Assembly (NCBI GenBank): GCA_949296425.1
Contig: CASFPN010000016.1
Coordinates: 58,023 to 122,022, forward strand
Direction: 5' to 3'
Length of the DNA: 64,000 bases
Origin: an uncultured bacterium
GTDB taxonomy: Bacteria; Cyanobacteriota; Vampirovibrionia; Gastranaerophilales; Gastranaerophilaceae
Part shown: one piece after another, positions 9,269 through 17,314 of the stretch
Numbering within the stretch: the stretch's first letter is position 1
Layout of the letters: each line of letters opens with the position of its first letter
Program-made: the position numbers and the translations under genes
The notes under the pieces: generated by a model
What the model was told of the DNA's origin: nothing
Seen by the model: the letters and a program-made list of their open reading frames with translations, nothing else
Database searches by the model: none

Positions 9269-10711
9269 ATGGTTAATATTGTAAATATATTAAGTAAAGC
9301 AGAAAAACTTGCACGCTACCGTAATAGTGGTGTCACAAATACCATAGCTGATACAACAAAATCTATAGCAAGCAAAGTCGAAACTACGACAGTAGAAGCA
9401 GTAAAAGCTGCACGAAAAGCCAAATACAAACAAGATTTAAAACCATTATCGACAGATACCTTTACTTTAGAGCCACTGACTAAGGCTCAGGAAGGAATAC
9501 TAAATAATTTTCAGAAATACGTAGGACTGTCAGTTGACGACATTCCTATTGAAGATTGTATAAAGCTCCAAGAACTGCTAGTAAGTACGTATCGAAATGG
9601 GTCAATAAAACCTTCTTATGCTTTAAAATCAAAGCTACCGTTCTTGTCTGACAATCCCAAAGAATATTTACAACTTATGGAAAAGTTGGATGAAAAGATT
9701 CTGAAATATGCAGGGGAATTTAAAATTAAACCATTATCAAATTTTAGGTTAAATTCTTCTCAGGTTACAGTATATAATTCACTAAACACAACAGATAAAG
9801 TAATTACTGATTTTATTTATTCTTTAGAAGGCAAGAGCCTTGATGAAGCAATGTTGTTAATCAATACTCAATCGAAAAGACTGGGATTATCTGATGATAA
9901 TGCAATTAGATTGTTTAGGCTGTTTGAAGCTAGAGGGCTCATGCGACAGTCTCCAGAAAAATTAGAACATATTGCTTACAGGATTGGGTCACAAGATAAT
10001 CTAAAAATCATGTCGTTGCTTGAACCTAAATTTTGTAATGCTAATCAAAATAAGTTGACTACGATAATAGAACAAGTTGAGAAAAACGCATTGAACTTAA
10101 AGCAGACATCAGCTGGTGAAATACTAAATGTATCTAAAGTGGTCGACATAGGTGGACATAAAGTTTTTGTATGTAACGCAAATGATATACCAAATTTATC
10201 AGGATATTTCCATACTCCTCAGGGTTGGGGCGACAGCTTAATCGGACATACAGAAAACGATATATACAGACGGTTTGCTAACTTTAAACATGTATTTAGT
10301 AAACCAACCAATGGAAATCCAGTCTGTTACACTTATGGCACAAATGGGAAGTATCCTATGTGGTCTCATGATAGTGGTTTCTTTGTAAATATACCTAGAG
10401 GTAATGTGCATGCAGGTAGTACAACTGGTTTAGGGTCTAGTTGTCGCGGCTTAGATGATTGTATCAATATGAATGTATCTGCTTCACCTTCATCAGTTAG
10501 TACAAAATTGTTAAGTGGACAAAGTATTAATGATGTTGTAGATGCTTCTTTTAGAATGAACCGAGCACCAGAATATCTATGTACTAATGGAACAATCCAA
10601 GCATTTTACACAAATGATATTACAACTATGAATAAAGCATATATAGAGCTTGCTGAGCGATATAAAATACCTATTATAAATTTTAACGGAAAAGGTGTAT
10701 TGCTACCATAA
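9269..10711 (+). CDS. Unknown 480-aa protein of accessory island
   Basis: Not recognised. AAGGGA lies 7-8 nt before the ATG. The N-terminus (about 60 residues) is Ala/Lys/Thr-rich and helical without a signal peptide. The middle is helical. The C-terminal 170 residues hold conserved-looking Gly/His/Trp/Cys positions (FHTPQGWGDSLIGHTENDIYRRF, GKYPMWSHDSGFF, HAGSTTGLGSSCRGLDDC, FYTNDITTMNKAYIELAERY), which suggests a compact enzymatic or binding domain. A long helical front plus compact C-terminal domain is seen in some toxins or effectors, but nothing here proves that. A terminator follows at 10784. Confidence 0.75.
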   Translation: MVNIVNILSKAEKLARYRNSGVTNTIADTTKSIASKVETTTVEAVKAARKAKYKQDLKPLSTDTFTLEPLTKAQEGILNNFQKYVGLSVDDIPIEDCIKLQELLVSTYRNGSIKPSYALKSKLPFLSDNPKEYLQLMEKLDEKILKYAGEFKIKPLSNFRLNSSQVTVYNSLNTTDKVITDFIYSLEGKSLDEAMLLINTQSKRLGLSDDNAIRLFRLFEARGLMRQSPEKLEHIAYRIGSQDNLKIMSLLEPKFCNANQNKLTTIIEQVEKNALNLKQTSAGEILNVSKVVDIGGHKVFVCNANDIPNLSGYFHTPQGWGDSLIGHTENDIYRRFANFKHVFSKPTNGNPVCYTYGTNGKYPMWSHDSGFFVNIPRGNVHAGSTTGLGSSCRGLDDCINMNVSASPSSVSTKLLSGQSINDVVDASFRMNRAPEYLCTNGTIQAFYTNDITTMNKAYIELAERYKIPIINFNGKGVLLP

Positions 10712-10783
10712 ACAATTAAATCTAAGGCAGTACGTAGGTTGGGCATACTTGCCCGACGATAAAATCTTTGTAGCATATAAAAC

Positions 10784-10813
10784 AAAAAAGAGAGGCGTTG
10801 ACCTCTCTTTTTT
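10784..10813 (+). terminator. Rho-independent terminator
   Basis: A 12-bp perfect stem AAAAAAGAGAGG / CCTCTCTTTTTT ends 100 bp after the 480-aa gene and is followed at once by ATGGTGTCG, the last bases of the tRNA-Leu sequence. Confidence 0.85.
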
Positions 10814-10818
10814 ATGGT

Positions 10819-10974
10819 GTCGTTAATGTTACTATATTGGAACCAATGATACCTGATAAAAACACCTATTCGCCAGCAGGCATGAGTATTTACGCCGAAC
10901 TTATCCGTATAATGAAAGAGTCAACAACGGAATACTATAATATGAGGATTGCGTTAGGGATGGAGTGTGCATAA
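10819..10974 (+). repeat. Coding-like tail repeat C
   Basis: A 52-codon frame starting at GTCGTT, reading to MSIYAELIRIMKESTTEYY then NMRIALGMECA and TAA. The bases before it, TGGTGTCG, equal the 3' end of tRNA-Leu. It is the longest and best-kept copy of the family. Confidence 0.6.
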
Positions 10975-10992
10975 ATTCAACTGCACTTTTGT

Positions 10993-11376
10993 TTATATAT
11001 ATTTGACAATGTGTTGCATAGTATTAGCAATTATAAAAAATAGAATGTATATAATGTCACTTAACCAAATTAAATTATTTTTTCTTGATTTATCTAATTT
11101 ATTTTTGCCAATCTTGTATATGTCAACAGACATTCTAATAATATAATAAAGTGCTCCTAATGGAATAATTATTAAAACCAATAATGATAACAAAATAGTA
11201 GTTATTGGAGCGGGTGTAATATGATGTGAAATTATATATCTTGAATATAATAACACACAAATCGAAAACAAAAAGAAATAAGACAATTTAATATAATATT
11301 TCGAATATAACCTGTATTCTTTAAGGATTGAAAACATTTTATTAAGTTTGTTCTTATTCATATAGTAATTACTCAT
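10993..11376 (-). CDS. Small membrane protein, unknown
   Basis: 127 aa from the second in-frame ATG; an upstream in-frame ATG (11439) would run through tail repeat D and is less likely. No clear Shine-Dalgarno for any start. Three hydrophobic segments are visible (YFFLFSICVLLYSRYII; TTILLSLLVLIIIPLGALYY; IIYILFFIIANTMQHIV). It has the low GC and Ile/Tyr/Lys-rich codon use of the island. Function unknown. Confidence 0.55.
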   Translation of the reverse strand: MSNYYMNKNKLNKMFSILKEYRLYSKYYIKLSYFFLFSICVLLYSRYIISHHITPAPITTILLSLLVLIIIPLGALYYIIRMSVDIYKIGKNKLDKSRKNNLIWLSDIIYILFFIIANTMQHIVKYI

Positions 11377-11387
11377 TATAAAATGGT

Positions 11388-11537
11388 GTCGATAAGCTCC
11401 CGAATATGGAACCTTTAAATAATAATGTATTACAAACAAGTTGTATGAATAACCTCTGTTCTGAGCTTATTTCTCTGATGAAACAATCCACACAAGAATA
11501 TTATAATATGTCAATTCTTTTTGATTTGTTTAGATAA
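11388..11537 (+). repeat. Coding-like tail repeat D
   Basis: A 50-codon frame starting GTCGATAAGCTCC just after TGGT, reading VDKLPNMEP, then ELISLMKQSTQEYYNM and ILFDLFR to TAA. The first 13 bp are identical to repeat A. Confidence 0.6.
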
Positions 11538-11545
11538 AATTTAGT

Positions 11546-11929
11546 TTAATCCCATCCTGGTGTGTAAATTTTGCATACACTAGGATTGTTATAATATTCA
11601 CCCCACGCACTTGTAGTATTATTTTTCATGTCTGATACAAGTTTGTTAATTTGAGTCTGATTAAAGTTACATCTTATTGTGTTTTTTGCATCTACAGGCC
11701 CAACTACTTCGATATAAGAACATAATCCATTTTGTATGCCTACAATTTGTTTCTTTGTTGTTACTTGCATCCCCATCATATCAACAGGTCCAATTGTTAA
11801 TGTATAAGGTTTGCAAGCTTTAAAAGCATCTATAAAAGCAGATGGATAAGGATTATTTTGTGCAAAAACAAAGTTTCCTACGATAACTAAACAAAATATA
11901 CCTAAAATACTAAAAATACATTTTTTCAT
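11546..11929 (-). CDS. Small secreted protein, unknown
   Basis: 127 aa with a clear signal peptide (MKKCIFSILGIFCLVIVG then NFVFA, cut before QNNPYP). GGGAGA stands 5 nt before the ATG. The mature part has four Cys (CKPYTL, GLCSYIE, RCNFNQ, SVCKIY), possibly two disulphides. No family recognised. Confidence 0.75.
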   Translation of the reverse strand: MKKCIFSILGIFCLVIVGNFVFAQNNPYPSAFIDAFKACKPYTLTIGPVDMMGMQVTTKKQIVGIQNGLCSYIEVVGPVDAKNTIRCNFNQTQINKLVSDMKNNTTSAWGEYYNNPSVCKIYTPGWD

Positions 11930-12022
11930 ATCAATCTCCCTGTTTTCAAGCTGTTATTACATATTTATAAATAAATAGGATATTTCCCTTTTTGTTTTTT
12001 TATTGTGTTGATGGTGAGGCTT

Positions 12023-12125
12023 GTCTTGACCTGTTCGCGTTAAACGTGGCTTCGGATTTTGCTTCAAAGAATTTAATTCTTTGAAGCAAAACTCCTTCGC
12101 ACTCTGCTCACAGGTCGCTGAACCC
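12023..12125. repeat. Structured hairpin element, copy 2
   Basis: Second copy of the element at 7705-7808. The central stem is TTTTGCTTCAAAGAA / TTCTTTGAAGCAAAA (loop ttta region), and the outer stem is GACCTGT / ACAGGTC, seven perfect pairs. Conserved unpaired blocks are TTAAACG and CTTCGCACTCTGCTC. It lies 70 bp from tRNA-Leu, before the tRNA's terminator. Confidence 0.6.
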
Positions 12126-12159
12126 TAAATTGGCTTCTCATCCTTACCATCTACTTTAT

Positions 12160-12193
12160 AAAAATAATTGCGGCATTAAGCCGCATTATTTTT
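12160..12193 (-). terminator. Terminator of tRNA-Leu
   Basis: The stem AAAAATAATTGCGGC / GCCGCATTATTTTT with an ATTAA loop is directly downstream of the tRNA on the minus strand. Confidence 0.8.
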
Positions 12194-12194
12194 A

Positions 12195-12279
12195 TGGTGT
12201 CGACGGCGGGACTTGAACCCGCACGGGTTTCCCCACACGCCCCTCAAACGTGCACGTATACCGATTCCGTCACGTCGAC
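12195..12279 (-). tRNA. tRNA-Leu (GAG)
   Basis: The 85-nt sequence folds as a class II tRNA: acceptor GTCGACG/CGTCGAC with A and an encoded CCA, anticodon loop TTGAGGG (anticodon GAG), a long variable arm (GGGG/CCC) and T-arm GCGGG-TTCAAGT-CCCGC. Its 3' end is repeated at 7689 and in short form (TGGTGTCG) at 10815 and 11384, so it is a likely integration site. Confidence 0.93.
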
Positions 12280-12373
12280 ATAAACTATTTATTCAATTGT
12301 CACGAGAGCTGATGGATTGTTTGTGCCGGATACGCTCCACAATATTTATATAACACATGAAAACCATGCCTTT

Positions 12374-13351
12374 TTATTTTAGCATAAACCTGAATTTCTT
12401 TGCAAGAAACTGTTTAATTTTTAGTTTACAATAGTTATCCGTTACTTTCGGATTAAATCTCATCCACCAGCCGAATGGATGTTCTTTCCGTATATGCTCT
12501 AACAGCTTCATATACTCTTCAAAATATCCTGACTTCATATCATCCCTGAATTTACCAAGCCATGATGTCGCTTTTGAAAAATAACCGCTAACAAATACCG
12601 ATTTGAAATCGTCAAAAACTCCTTCATCCTTCAATAACTTCTCAATTGCAGTAAATACATATATTGGAGAATAGTTTTCTTTCTTCTTACACGCTGTTAC
12701 GGAACCGCATCGGTTTTTGCGGTAACAATACAAATTTTTAGGCAAAATCGCAATTCTGTCAGCCTTAATCATTGAATGGAAGAAAAATAATTGATCTTGT
12801 CCTGCGCGTATTTCCTGAAACTTTATATTATTTTTCGTTAGAAATTCACGTCTGTATAACTTTGTCCATGCAGTAGACGGAAACCTGAAAATTGTTCTTT
12901 TTATATCATTTGAGGAAAATACTTTATTCAAATATCTTTTCGGTAGTTTATCCGCACTGTAACCTCCGATTTTTCTTTTCCCGCCATAATACGAATATGC
13001 ACCAAAAATAAGTATATCCGTATGCTTTTCGTCTGCCGTTTTAATCATAAGTTCCAGTGCATTATCAACAAGCAAATCATCACCGTCTGCAAAATAAATA
13101 TACTCACCGCGGGCAATACTTAAACCGTAATTTCTGGCCACACCGGAACCTTCGTTGGATTTATCTATAATTACAATTCTGCTGTCCAGTTTTTTGTAAT
13201 AGTTTAAAATTTCCAAAGAATTGTCATCAGATCCGTCATTAACGCAAATGACTTCTAAATCTTTGAAAGATTGGTTTAATATACTCTCTAAACACTCACT
13301 GATATACCCGTCTACATTGTAGACAGGTATCACAACTGATAATATTGTCAT
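12374..13351 (-). CDS. Family 2 glycosyltransferase
   Basis: 325 aa from MTILSVVIPVYN; an in-frame ATG six codons earlier is possible, and neither has a good ribosome site. GT-A fold motifs: VIPVYNVDGYI, ESILNQSFKDLEVICVNDGS, NYGLSIARGEYIYFADGDD (DXD-type metal site). The C-terminal part has FPSTAWTKLYRREFL and GQDQLFFF, typical of EpsJ/WcaA-like enzymes that add sugars to surface polysaccharides. Single gene between tRNA-Leu and the flagellar operon; acceptor unknown. Confidence 0.92.
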   Translation of the reverse strand: MTILSVVIPVYNVDGYISECLESILNQSFKDLEVICVNDGSDDNSLEILNYYKKLDSRIVIIDKSNEGSGVARNYGLSIARGEYIYFADGDDLLVDNALELMIKTADEKHTDILIFGAYSYYGGKRKIGGYSADKLPKRYLNKVFSSNDIKRTIFRFPSTAWTKLYRREFLTKNNIKFQEIRAGQDQLFFFHSMIKADRIAILPKNLYCYRKNRCGSVTACKKKENYSPIYVFTAIEKLLKDEGVFDDFKSVFVSGYFSKATSWLGKFRDDMKSGYFEEYMKLLEHIRKEHPFGWWMRFNPKVTDNYCKLKIKQFLAKKFRFMLK

Positions 13352-13394
13352 ATACAAATTATATGACAAAAAATTCTAATGTCCAGATTTATTT

Positions 13395-13838
13395 TTATCT
13401 GCCAATATCAGTAGCTCTCTGCGCCATTGATTTGGTAATGTTAATCAATGCGAGGTTTGCCTCATAAGCCCTTTGTGCAAGAATAGCATCAGCCATATCA
13501 ACAGCAGGATTAACATTAGAAGCTCTTATATAACCGTTTGCATCAGCATCAGGATGTCCCGGACGATAAATTCGTTCTCCCATAGTCGGATCTTCCACAC
13601 ATCCGTTAAAAACAACACCACCCTGCAGATAAGGCAAAGTTCCGACTCCAAACACATCTTCCTTCATTGTATTCATAATTCCGTGGAAAGAAATATCTTC
13701 GGTAGCATTTAAAACCGGAATACGTCTGACATAATTAGGCGTATCAACATTTGCGATATTTTTAGCGTGAATATCCAGCCTCATACCATGTGCTGTTAAA
13801 GCATTTGCTCCGATATTCATAGATTCCATTATACTCAT
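13395..13838 (-). CDS. flgC: Flagellar basal-body rod protein FlgC
   Basis: 147 aa. The N-terminal rod motif GMRLDIHAKNIANVDTPNYVR, the central proline-rich VNPAVDMADAILAQRAYEANLALIN and the helical C-terminus match FlgC, a proximal rod protein exported by the flagellar type III apparatus. GAAAGGG lies 7-9 nt before the ATG. Last gene of a minus-strand set of four rod genes. The spacer to flgB holds a 63-bp repeat array. Confidence 0.93.
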   Translation of the reverse strand: MSIMESMNIGANALTAHGMRLDIHAKNIANVDTPNYVRRIPVLNATEDISFHGIMNTMKEDVFGVGTLPYLQGGVVFNGCVEDPTMGERIYRPGHPDADANGYIRASNVNPAVDMADAILAQRAYEANLALINITKSMAQRATDIGR

Positions 13839-13920
13839 ATTTCTTGCCCTTTCTGACTGTTCTTGTCAGTACTTCTTATATTTTTGTCAGTCGCTATGTT
13901 TTTTTATTTTACTGTTTTAT

Positions 13921-14081
13921 GTAAAACCTGTGTGACGGATGGAGCGGTCACGCTCTTATTTAGTTTAGATTTTTCAAGCTTATGCAAAATCTATATGGCG
14001 GGTGGAGCGGCTACGCTCTTCTTTAGTTTAGATTTTTCAAACTTATGCAAAATCTATATGACGGGTGGAGCGGCTACGCTC
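13921..14081 (-). repeat. 63-bp tandem array between flgB and flgC
   Basis: Three imperfect units with GGAGCGG(C/T)(C/T)ACGCTC cores at 13941, 14004 and 14067, exactly 63 bp apart, separated by TTTAGTTTAGATTTTTCAA and TATGCAAAATCTAT. Each core can form a hairpin (GGAGCG/CGCTCC). The array begins at the flgB stop codon and would be in the mRNA between flgB and flgC. Confidence 0.9.
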
Positions 14082-14429
14082 CTATTTGCCGACATTTATT
14101 ACAGTTTTCATTTCTGTAATTATATTAGACATTCTTCTCGTTGCCATCGTATAGAAAATGGAATTTTCCTGAAGTTCCATCAACTCATGTGCAGGATCTA
14201 TTTCTACATGTTTTTGTTCATCAATAATACCTGATGGACCGAGTTTTTCTGACAGTTGTGTTTCAAGCGGACTATTCATAGAGCCAAGATAATCCGCAAA
14301 ATTAATATCCCTCCGAACATAACCAGGTGTATCAATATTTGCAAGATTTGAACCAAGAGCTCTTTGTTTTTGGGCAATCAAGTCCATCATTAATGAAACT
14401 TTCCCCATATTGTCCAGTGATGTAAACAT
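14082..14429 (-). CDS. flgB: Flagellar basal-body rod protein FlgB
   Basis: 115 aa, near the usual FlgB size. It has the rod signature QRALGSNLANIDTPGYVRRDINF and a C-terminal helix (TMATRRMSNIITEMKTVINVGK). A proximal rod component, made with flgC and two FlgF/G-like genes. AAAGGA precedes the ATG. The TAG is immediately followed by the repeat array. Confidence 0.92.
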   Translation of the reverse strand: MFTSLDNMGKVSLMMDLIAQKQRALGSNLANIDTPGYVRRDINFADYLGSMNSPLETQLSEKLGPSGIIDEQKHVEIDPAHELMELQENSIFYTMATRRMSNIITEMKTVINVGK

Positions 14430-14452
14430 TTTAATCCTTTCTTTTTTACTTA

Positions 14453-14616
14453 GATTTTAATCTATGTAGCGGGTGGAGCGGCCACGCTTTTCTTTAGTTT
14501 AGATTTTACAAACTTATGCAAAATCTATATGGCGGGTGGAGCGGCCACGCTCTTCTTTAGTTTAGATTTTTCAAGCTTATGCAAAATCTATGTGGCGGGT
14601 GGAGCGGCCACGCTCC
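14453..14616 (-). repeat. 63-bp tandem array upstream of flgB
   Basis: Three units of the same repeat as at 13921, with GGAGCG cores at 14475, 14538 and 14601 (63 bp apart). The last core, GGAGCGGCCACGCTCC, is a perfect hairpin with a 4-nt loop. It abuts the TAA of the upstream rod gene, the same position relative to a stop as the first array. Confidence 0.9.
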
Positions 14617-15330
14617 TTATTCTCGGATATTTATAGCTTTGTTGTACATATCATCAACTACCTTCATCATACGCATACTTGCAATCATTGACGCATTCAT
14701 ACGAAGCATATCATTTACGGAACTATAAATATTTGTATTAGAACTTTCAAGATTATTCTGACAGAAACAATCATGTTCTTTTACCAGTTCAGGCTCGCCT
14801 GAATCAGCTGTAGGAATAAGTTTATTCATCCCGAATTGTTCGAGATTTTCCTGCGATTGAAAACGGACGAGTGGAATAGTTCCTATTTTTTTAGGCTTTG
14901 CAGTTGCACCGTCATAGGTAACCACTTCGCCGTTCGGTTTAATCTCAAACTTGTAACAGTTAGCTGGAATTTTAATACCTTCACCCACAATCCAGTCATC
15001 GGTTGTAACAAGGTAACCATTTTTGCCTTGTTTAAAAGCTCCGTCACGAGTATAGGCAACCTGTCCGTCTTCTGATACTACAGGGATAAAACCAACACCA
15101 TTAATTGCCACATCATAAGGGTTGCTGGTAATTTGAATTGAGCCCTGGCTGTAGTCTGAACGGATAGCACCTGTTAGATAACCGTCTTCTTTAAGTAATT
15201 GTTCAAAGTTTACTGCCTTATAGCCTCTTGTATTCAAATTGGCAAGATTATTTGCCACATATCCGAGTCTTTCAAACTGATGAACAGAATTGTTAACACT
15301 TTTTCTTACTATACCTTGCATGCTGTACAT
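14617..15330 (-). CDS. Flagellar rod/hook protein, FlgF/FlgG family
   Basis: 237 aa. The N-terminus has the FlgE/F/G motif (RLGYVANNLANLNTRGYKAVNF), then DVAINGVGFIPV and TRDGAFKQGKNGYLVTTDDW; the C-terminus is NDMLRMNASMIASMRMMKVVDDMYN. This is a rod protein; the order suggests FlgG (distal rod), but FlgF cannot be excluded. Mid-operon, 19 bp after the upstream paralogue. Confidence 0.88.
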   Translation of the reverse strand: MYSMQGIVRKSVNNSVHQFERLGYVANNLANLNTRGYKAVNFEQLLKEDGYLTGAIRSDYSQGSIQITSNPYDVAINGVGFIPVVSEDGQVAYTRDGAFKQGKNGYLVTTDDWIVGEGIKIPANCYKFEIKPNGEVVTYDGATAKPKKIGTIPLVRFQSQENLEQFGMNKLIPTADSGEPELVKEHDCFCQNNLESSNTNIYSSVNDMLRMNASMIASMRMMKVVDDMYNKAINIRE

Positions 15331-15349
15331 AATTAGTTCCTCATATCAT

Positions 15350-16048
15350 TTATGATGTCGATCCGAGCTGTGATATCACTTTTTGTAAATTCTGGTTTTG
15401 AATCATAAAAATCTGTCTGTTAGCTTCAAAGTTTCTTATGATTGGCATCATGCCCAAGAATTCGTTTTGCAGAGATACGTTAGAAAATTCATTGTACCCT
15501 TGTTTAACCTGCGGATCCATAACTATGACACCGTTTGAATCCACTATACCGAGATATCCAGCATTTTCCATTTTTTTAGTATCTTTATTAAAAACGCTTA
15601 CAAGTCCTTTGGCATTAATTCTTATATCATCAATTTTTTCAGGAACAATCGGCAGTTGAATGGGCACACCGGCACTTGATAAAACTCTTTCATCTTCCAG
15701 AGTCAAAAGATTTCCATCTCTGTCTATTTTGAACCTTCCGTCACGTGTAAGTTTTACACCGTCTTCACTTTGAATTTGGAAGTATCCTTTATTTGCAAGC
15801 GCAAGATCTAGAGGGTTATCAGAAACAGCAATACGCCCTACTTTATCATCAACGGTCTGAGAAAGTCCGTGTACTCCCAAGAATTCGGTAAAAGAAGAAA
15901 CAACAGGATCTTTCCTCTGGTAACCTATTTTATCAAAGCCTATAACATTTTCGTTATACATTCCGATAAGCTCGCTCTGGACATGCATAGCCCTTAACGA
16001 GGTCGTAATACCTTTTTCGCTGTATCTGATTCCACCGTGAATTATCAT
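15350..16048 (-). CDS. Flagellar rod/hook protein, FlgF/FlgG family
   Basis: 232 aa from the ATG preceded by AGAGG (an ATG eight codons upstream lacks a site). Signatures are NVIGFDKIGYQRKDPV, DLALANKGYFQIQ, LTRDGRFKIDRDGNLLT and a C-terminal NFEANRQIFMIQNQNLQKVI. It is the first gene of the four-gene rod operon. The first domain motif is less standard than in FlgG (ENVIGFDKIGYQ for the usual NNLANxxTxGYK), so FlgF is the likelier identity. Confidence 0.85.
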   Translation of the reverse strand: MIIHGGIRYSEKGITTSLRAMHVQSELIGMYNENVIGFDKIGYQRKDPVVSSFTEFLGVHGLSQTVDDKVGRIAVSDNPLDLALANKGYFQIQSEDGVKLTRDGRFKIDRDGNLLTLEDERVLSSAGVPIQLPIVPEKIDDIRINAKGLVSVFNKDTKKMENAGYLGIVDSNGVIVMDPQVKQGYNEFSNVSLQNEFLGMMPIIRNFEANRQIFMIQNQNLQKVISQLGSTS

Positions 16049-16184
16049 GACTACCTCTTTTTTATAATACAATCGGACAATTCCATATTTGTTTCAACAA
16101 ATATAAAAAAAATCGTCCGTTTGTATTAGATGTCATGCATTTAATGATGCCAACAAAAAAGTCAATAATTAATATAAAATTTTC

Positions 16185-17060
16185 TTATTTTAAAAATCCT
16201 TGCCAGTAATTTTTAGTTTCATCATCAGGGTTGGTATTTGTTATTGCATACTGCGTACATCCGTAACCGAAATATGAGTCTGAAACAGCAGATTCACCAA
16301 ATGAGCATTGTTTTTTATTTTCTTCTGTTGTTATTATACCTTTATTGTTAAGCACAAATACATGCAAATCATACCCCAATTTGTTGGGACCTTTTGCAGT
16401 CCCGTTTATATCATAGTAGTACCTGTTCTTCGCCCATCTCGTACCGCCAACCCAAACTGTCGAACCGTCAGCAAGAAGAATTATCTTTGTTGTATATGCA
16501 TCAGGATCTATATGTACATTGTTGCTTCCGTCTAACGTTTTGTATCTTTTACTTTCTTCCGGCCATCTTTTGCCTAAAGTGCAGGTATAATAATATCCGT
16601 CACAAATACGTGAGCCTTTTGTGTATTTCGCAAAATCTTCAACTTGCTTTATTGCAGCAGCTTCTTCTCTTTGCAATACACCTAATTGATAGTCAACATA
16701 AGGATCAATATCATTGTACTTCAACATTGAATTTACATTTTGAACAACAGAATATGCTTTTTTAAACTGGGCTTCAAGTACATGCATTTTGTATTTATGT
16801 ATCAATGTAGAAATAGTCATCGCAGCAATCACGCCGATGATGCCAAGGGTAATGAGAACTTCAGCAAGGGTAAACGCGCATTTACGTTTTTGTAAAAAGT
16901 GAAGGGGGGAAGCATCTATTTTTTCCTTCTCACCTGTGTGGGAGAAGGTGGGACGAAGTTCAGGATGAGGGGTGGGTGAGGACGGTTCAGAGGAACACAA
17001 GCACCGAGGGCAGGAAGGCAGGCGATTTTCATTTATAGATAACTTAGCCAAATTGTTCAA
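16185..17060 (-). CDS. Pseudopilin-like protein with very long leader
   Basis: Class III (prepilin-type) N-terminus, KRKCAFTLAEVLITLGIIGVIAA, about 60 residues after the shown TTG start. The mature part would be cut before the Phe and has YDINGTAKGPNKLGYD, the shared 'DxNGxxKxPNxxGxD' signature. The frame is open upstream without a stop to a G10 tract (17323-17332); with 11 G it would join an ATG at 17362 that has GGAGAGAG upstream. The leader includes SPTPHPELRPTFSHTGEKE, which is translated intergenic repeat DNA. Initiation may also occur near the core, so the true start is uncertain. Likely a surface or secretion-associated filament component. Confidence 0.75.
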   Translation of the reverse strand: MNNLAKLSINENRLPSCPRCLCSSEPSSPTPHPELRPTFSHTGEKEKIDASPLHFLQKRKCAFTLAEVLITLGIIGVIAAMTISTLIHKYKMHVLEAQFKKAYSVVQNVNSMLKYNDIDPYVDYQLGVLQREEAAAIKQVEDFAKYTKGSRICDGYYYTCTLGKRWPEESKRYKTLDGSNNVHIDPDAYTTKIILLADGSTVWVGGTRWAKNRYYYDINGTAKGPNKLGYDLHVFVLNNKGIITTEENKKQCSFGESAVSDSYFGYGCTQYAITNTNPDDETKNYWQGFLK

Positions 17061-17170
17061 AGACTTATTACTGATACTAGCTTGACATCCTGACCTCTTG
17101 ACATCCCTCAGCTTTAATAGCCTATCTTCATACCTTCCAAATTTACTATCTTCTAATAAGACACTCCCAC

Positions 17171-17258
17171 TTAATACCTCTCCCGAGAGAGGGAAAATTT
17201 TTACAATACTTCTTAGTGCCTTAGTGACATAGTATCTTACAAGCTTTAAATAGCTTGA
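17171..17258. repeat. Dispersed leader repeat, copy 1
   Basis: TTAATACCTCTCCCGAGAGAGG to AAATAGCTTGA; about 85% similar to 19797-19885 and 50007-50082. In all three copies it lies in the leader frame of a pseudopilin-like gene between a G10 tract and the FTLAE core, and is read as YLxLVRYYVTKALRSIV. Confidence 0.8.
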
Positions 17259-17314
17259 ATTCCTGACCTCATGGTTGCTGCCTGACTGCCCTACTTCTTT
17301 GACTCCGGCGATGC

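Noticed and set aside
10819..10974. Complete gene at tail repeat C
   Set aside because: No start codon or ribosome site at the front of the frame; looks like a 3' remnant.
13863..14234. Plus-strand 123-aa ORF with repeats of TLLFSLDFSSLCKIY
   Set aside because: It is the 63-bp repeat array read in one frame (63 is a multiple of 3), and it runs into the flgB antisense strand. It has no support as a gene.
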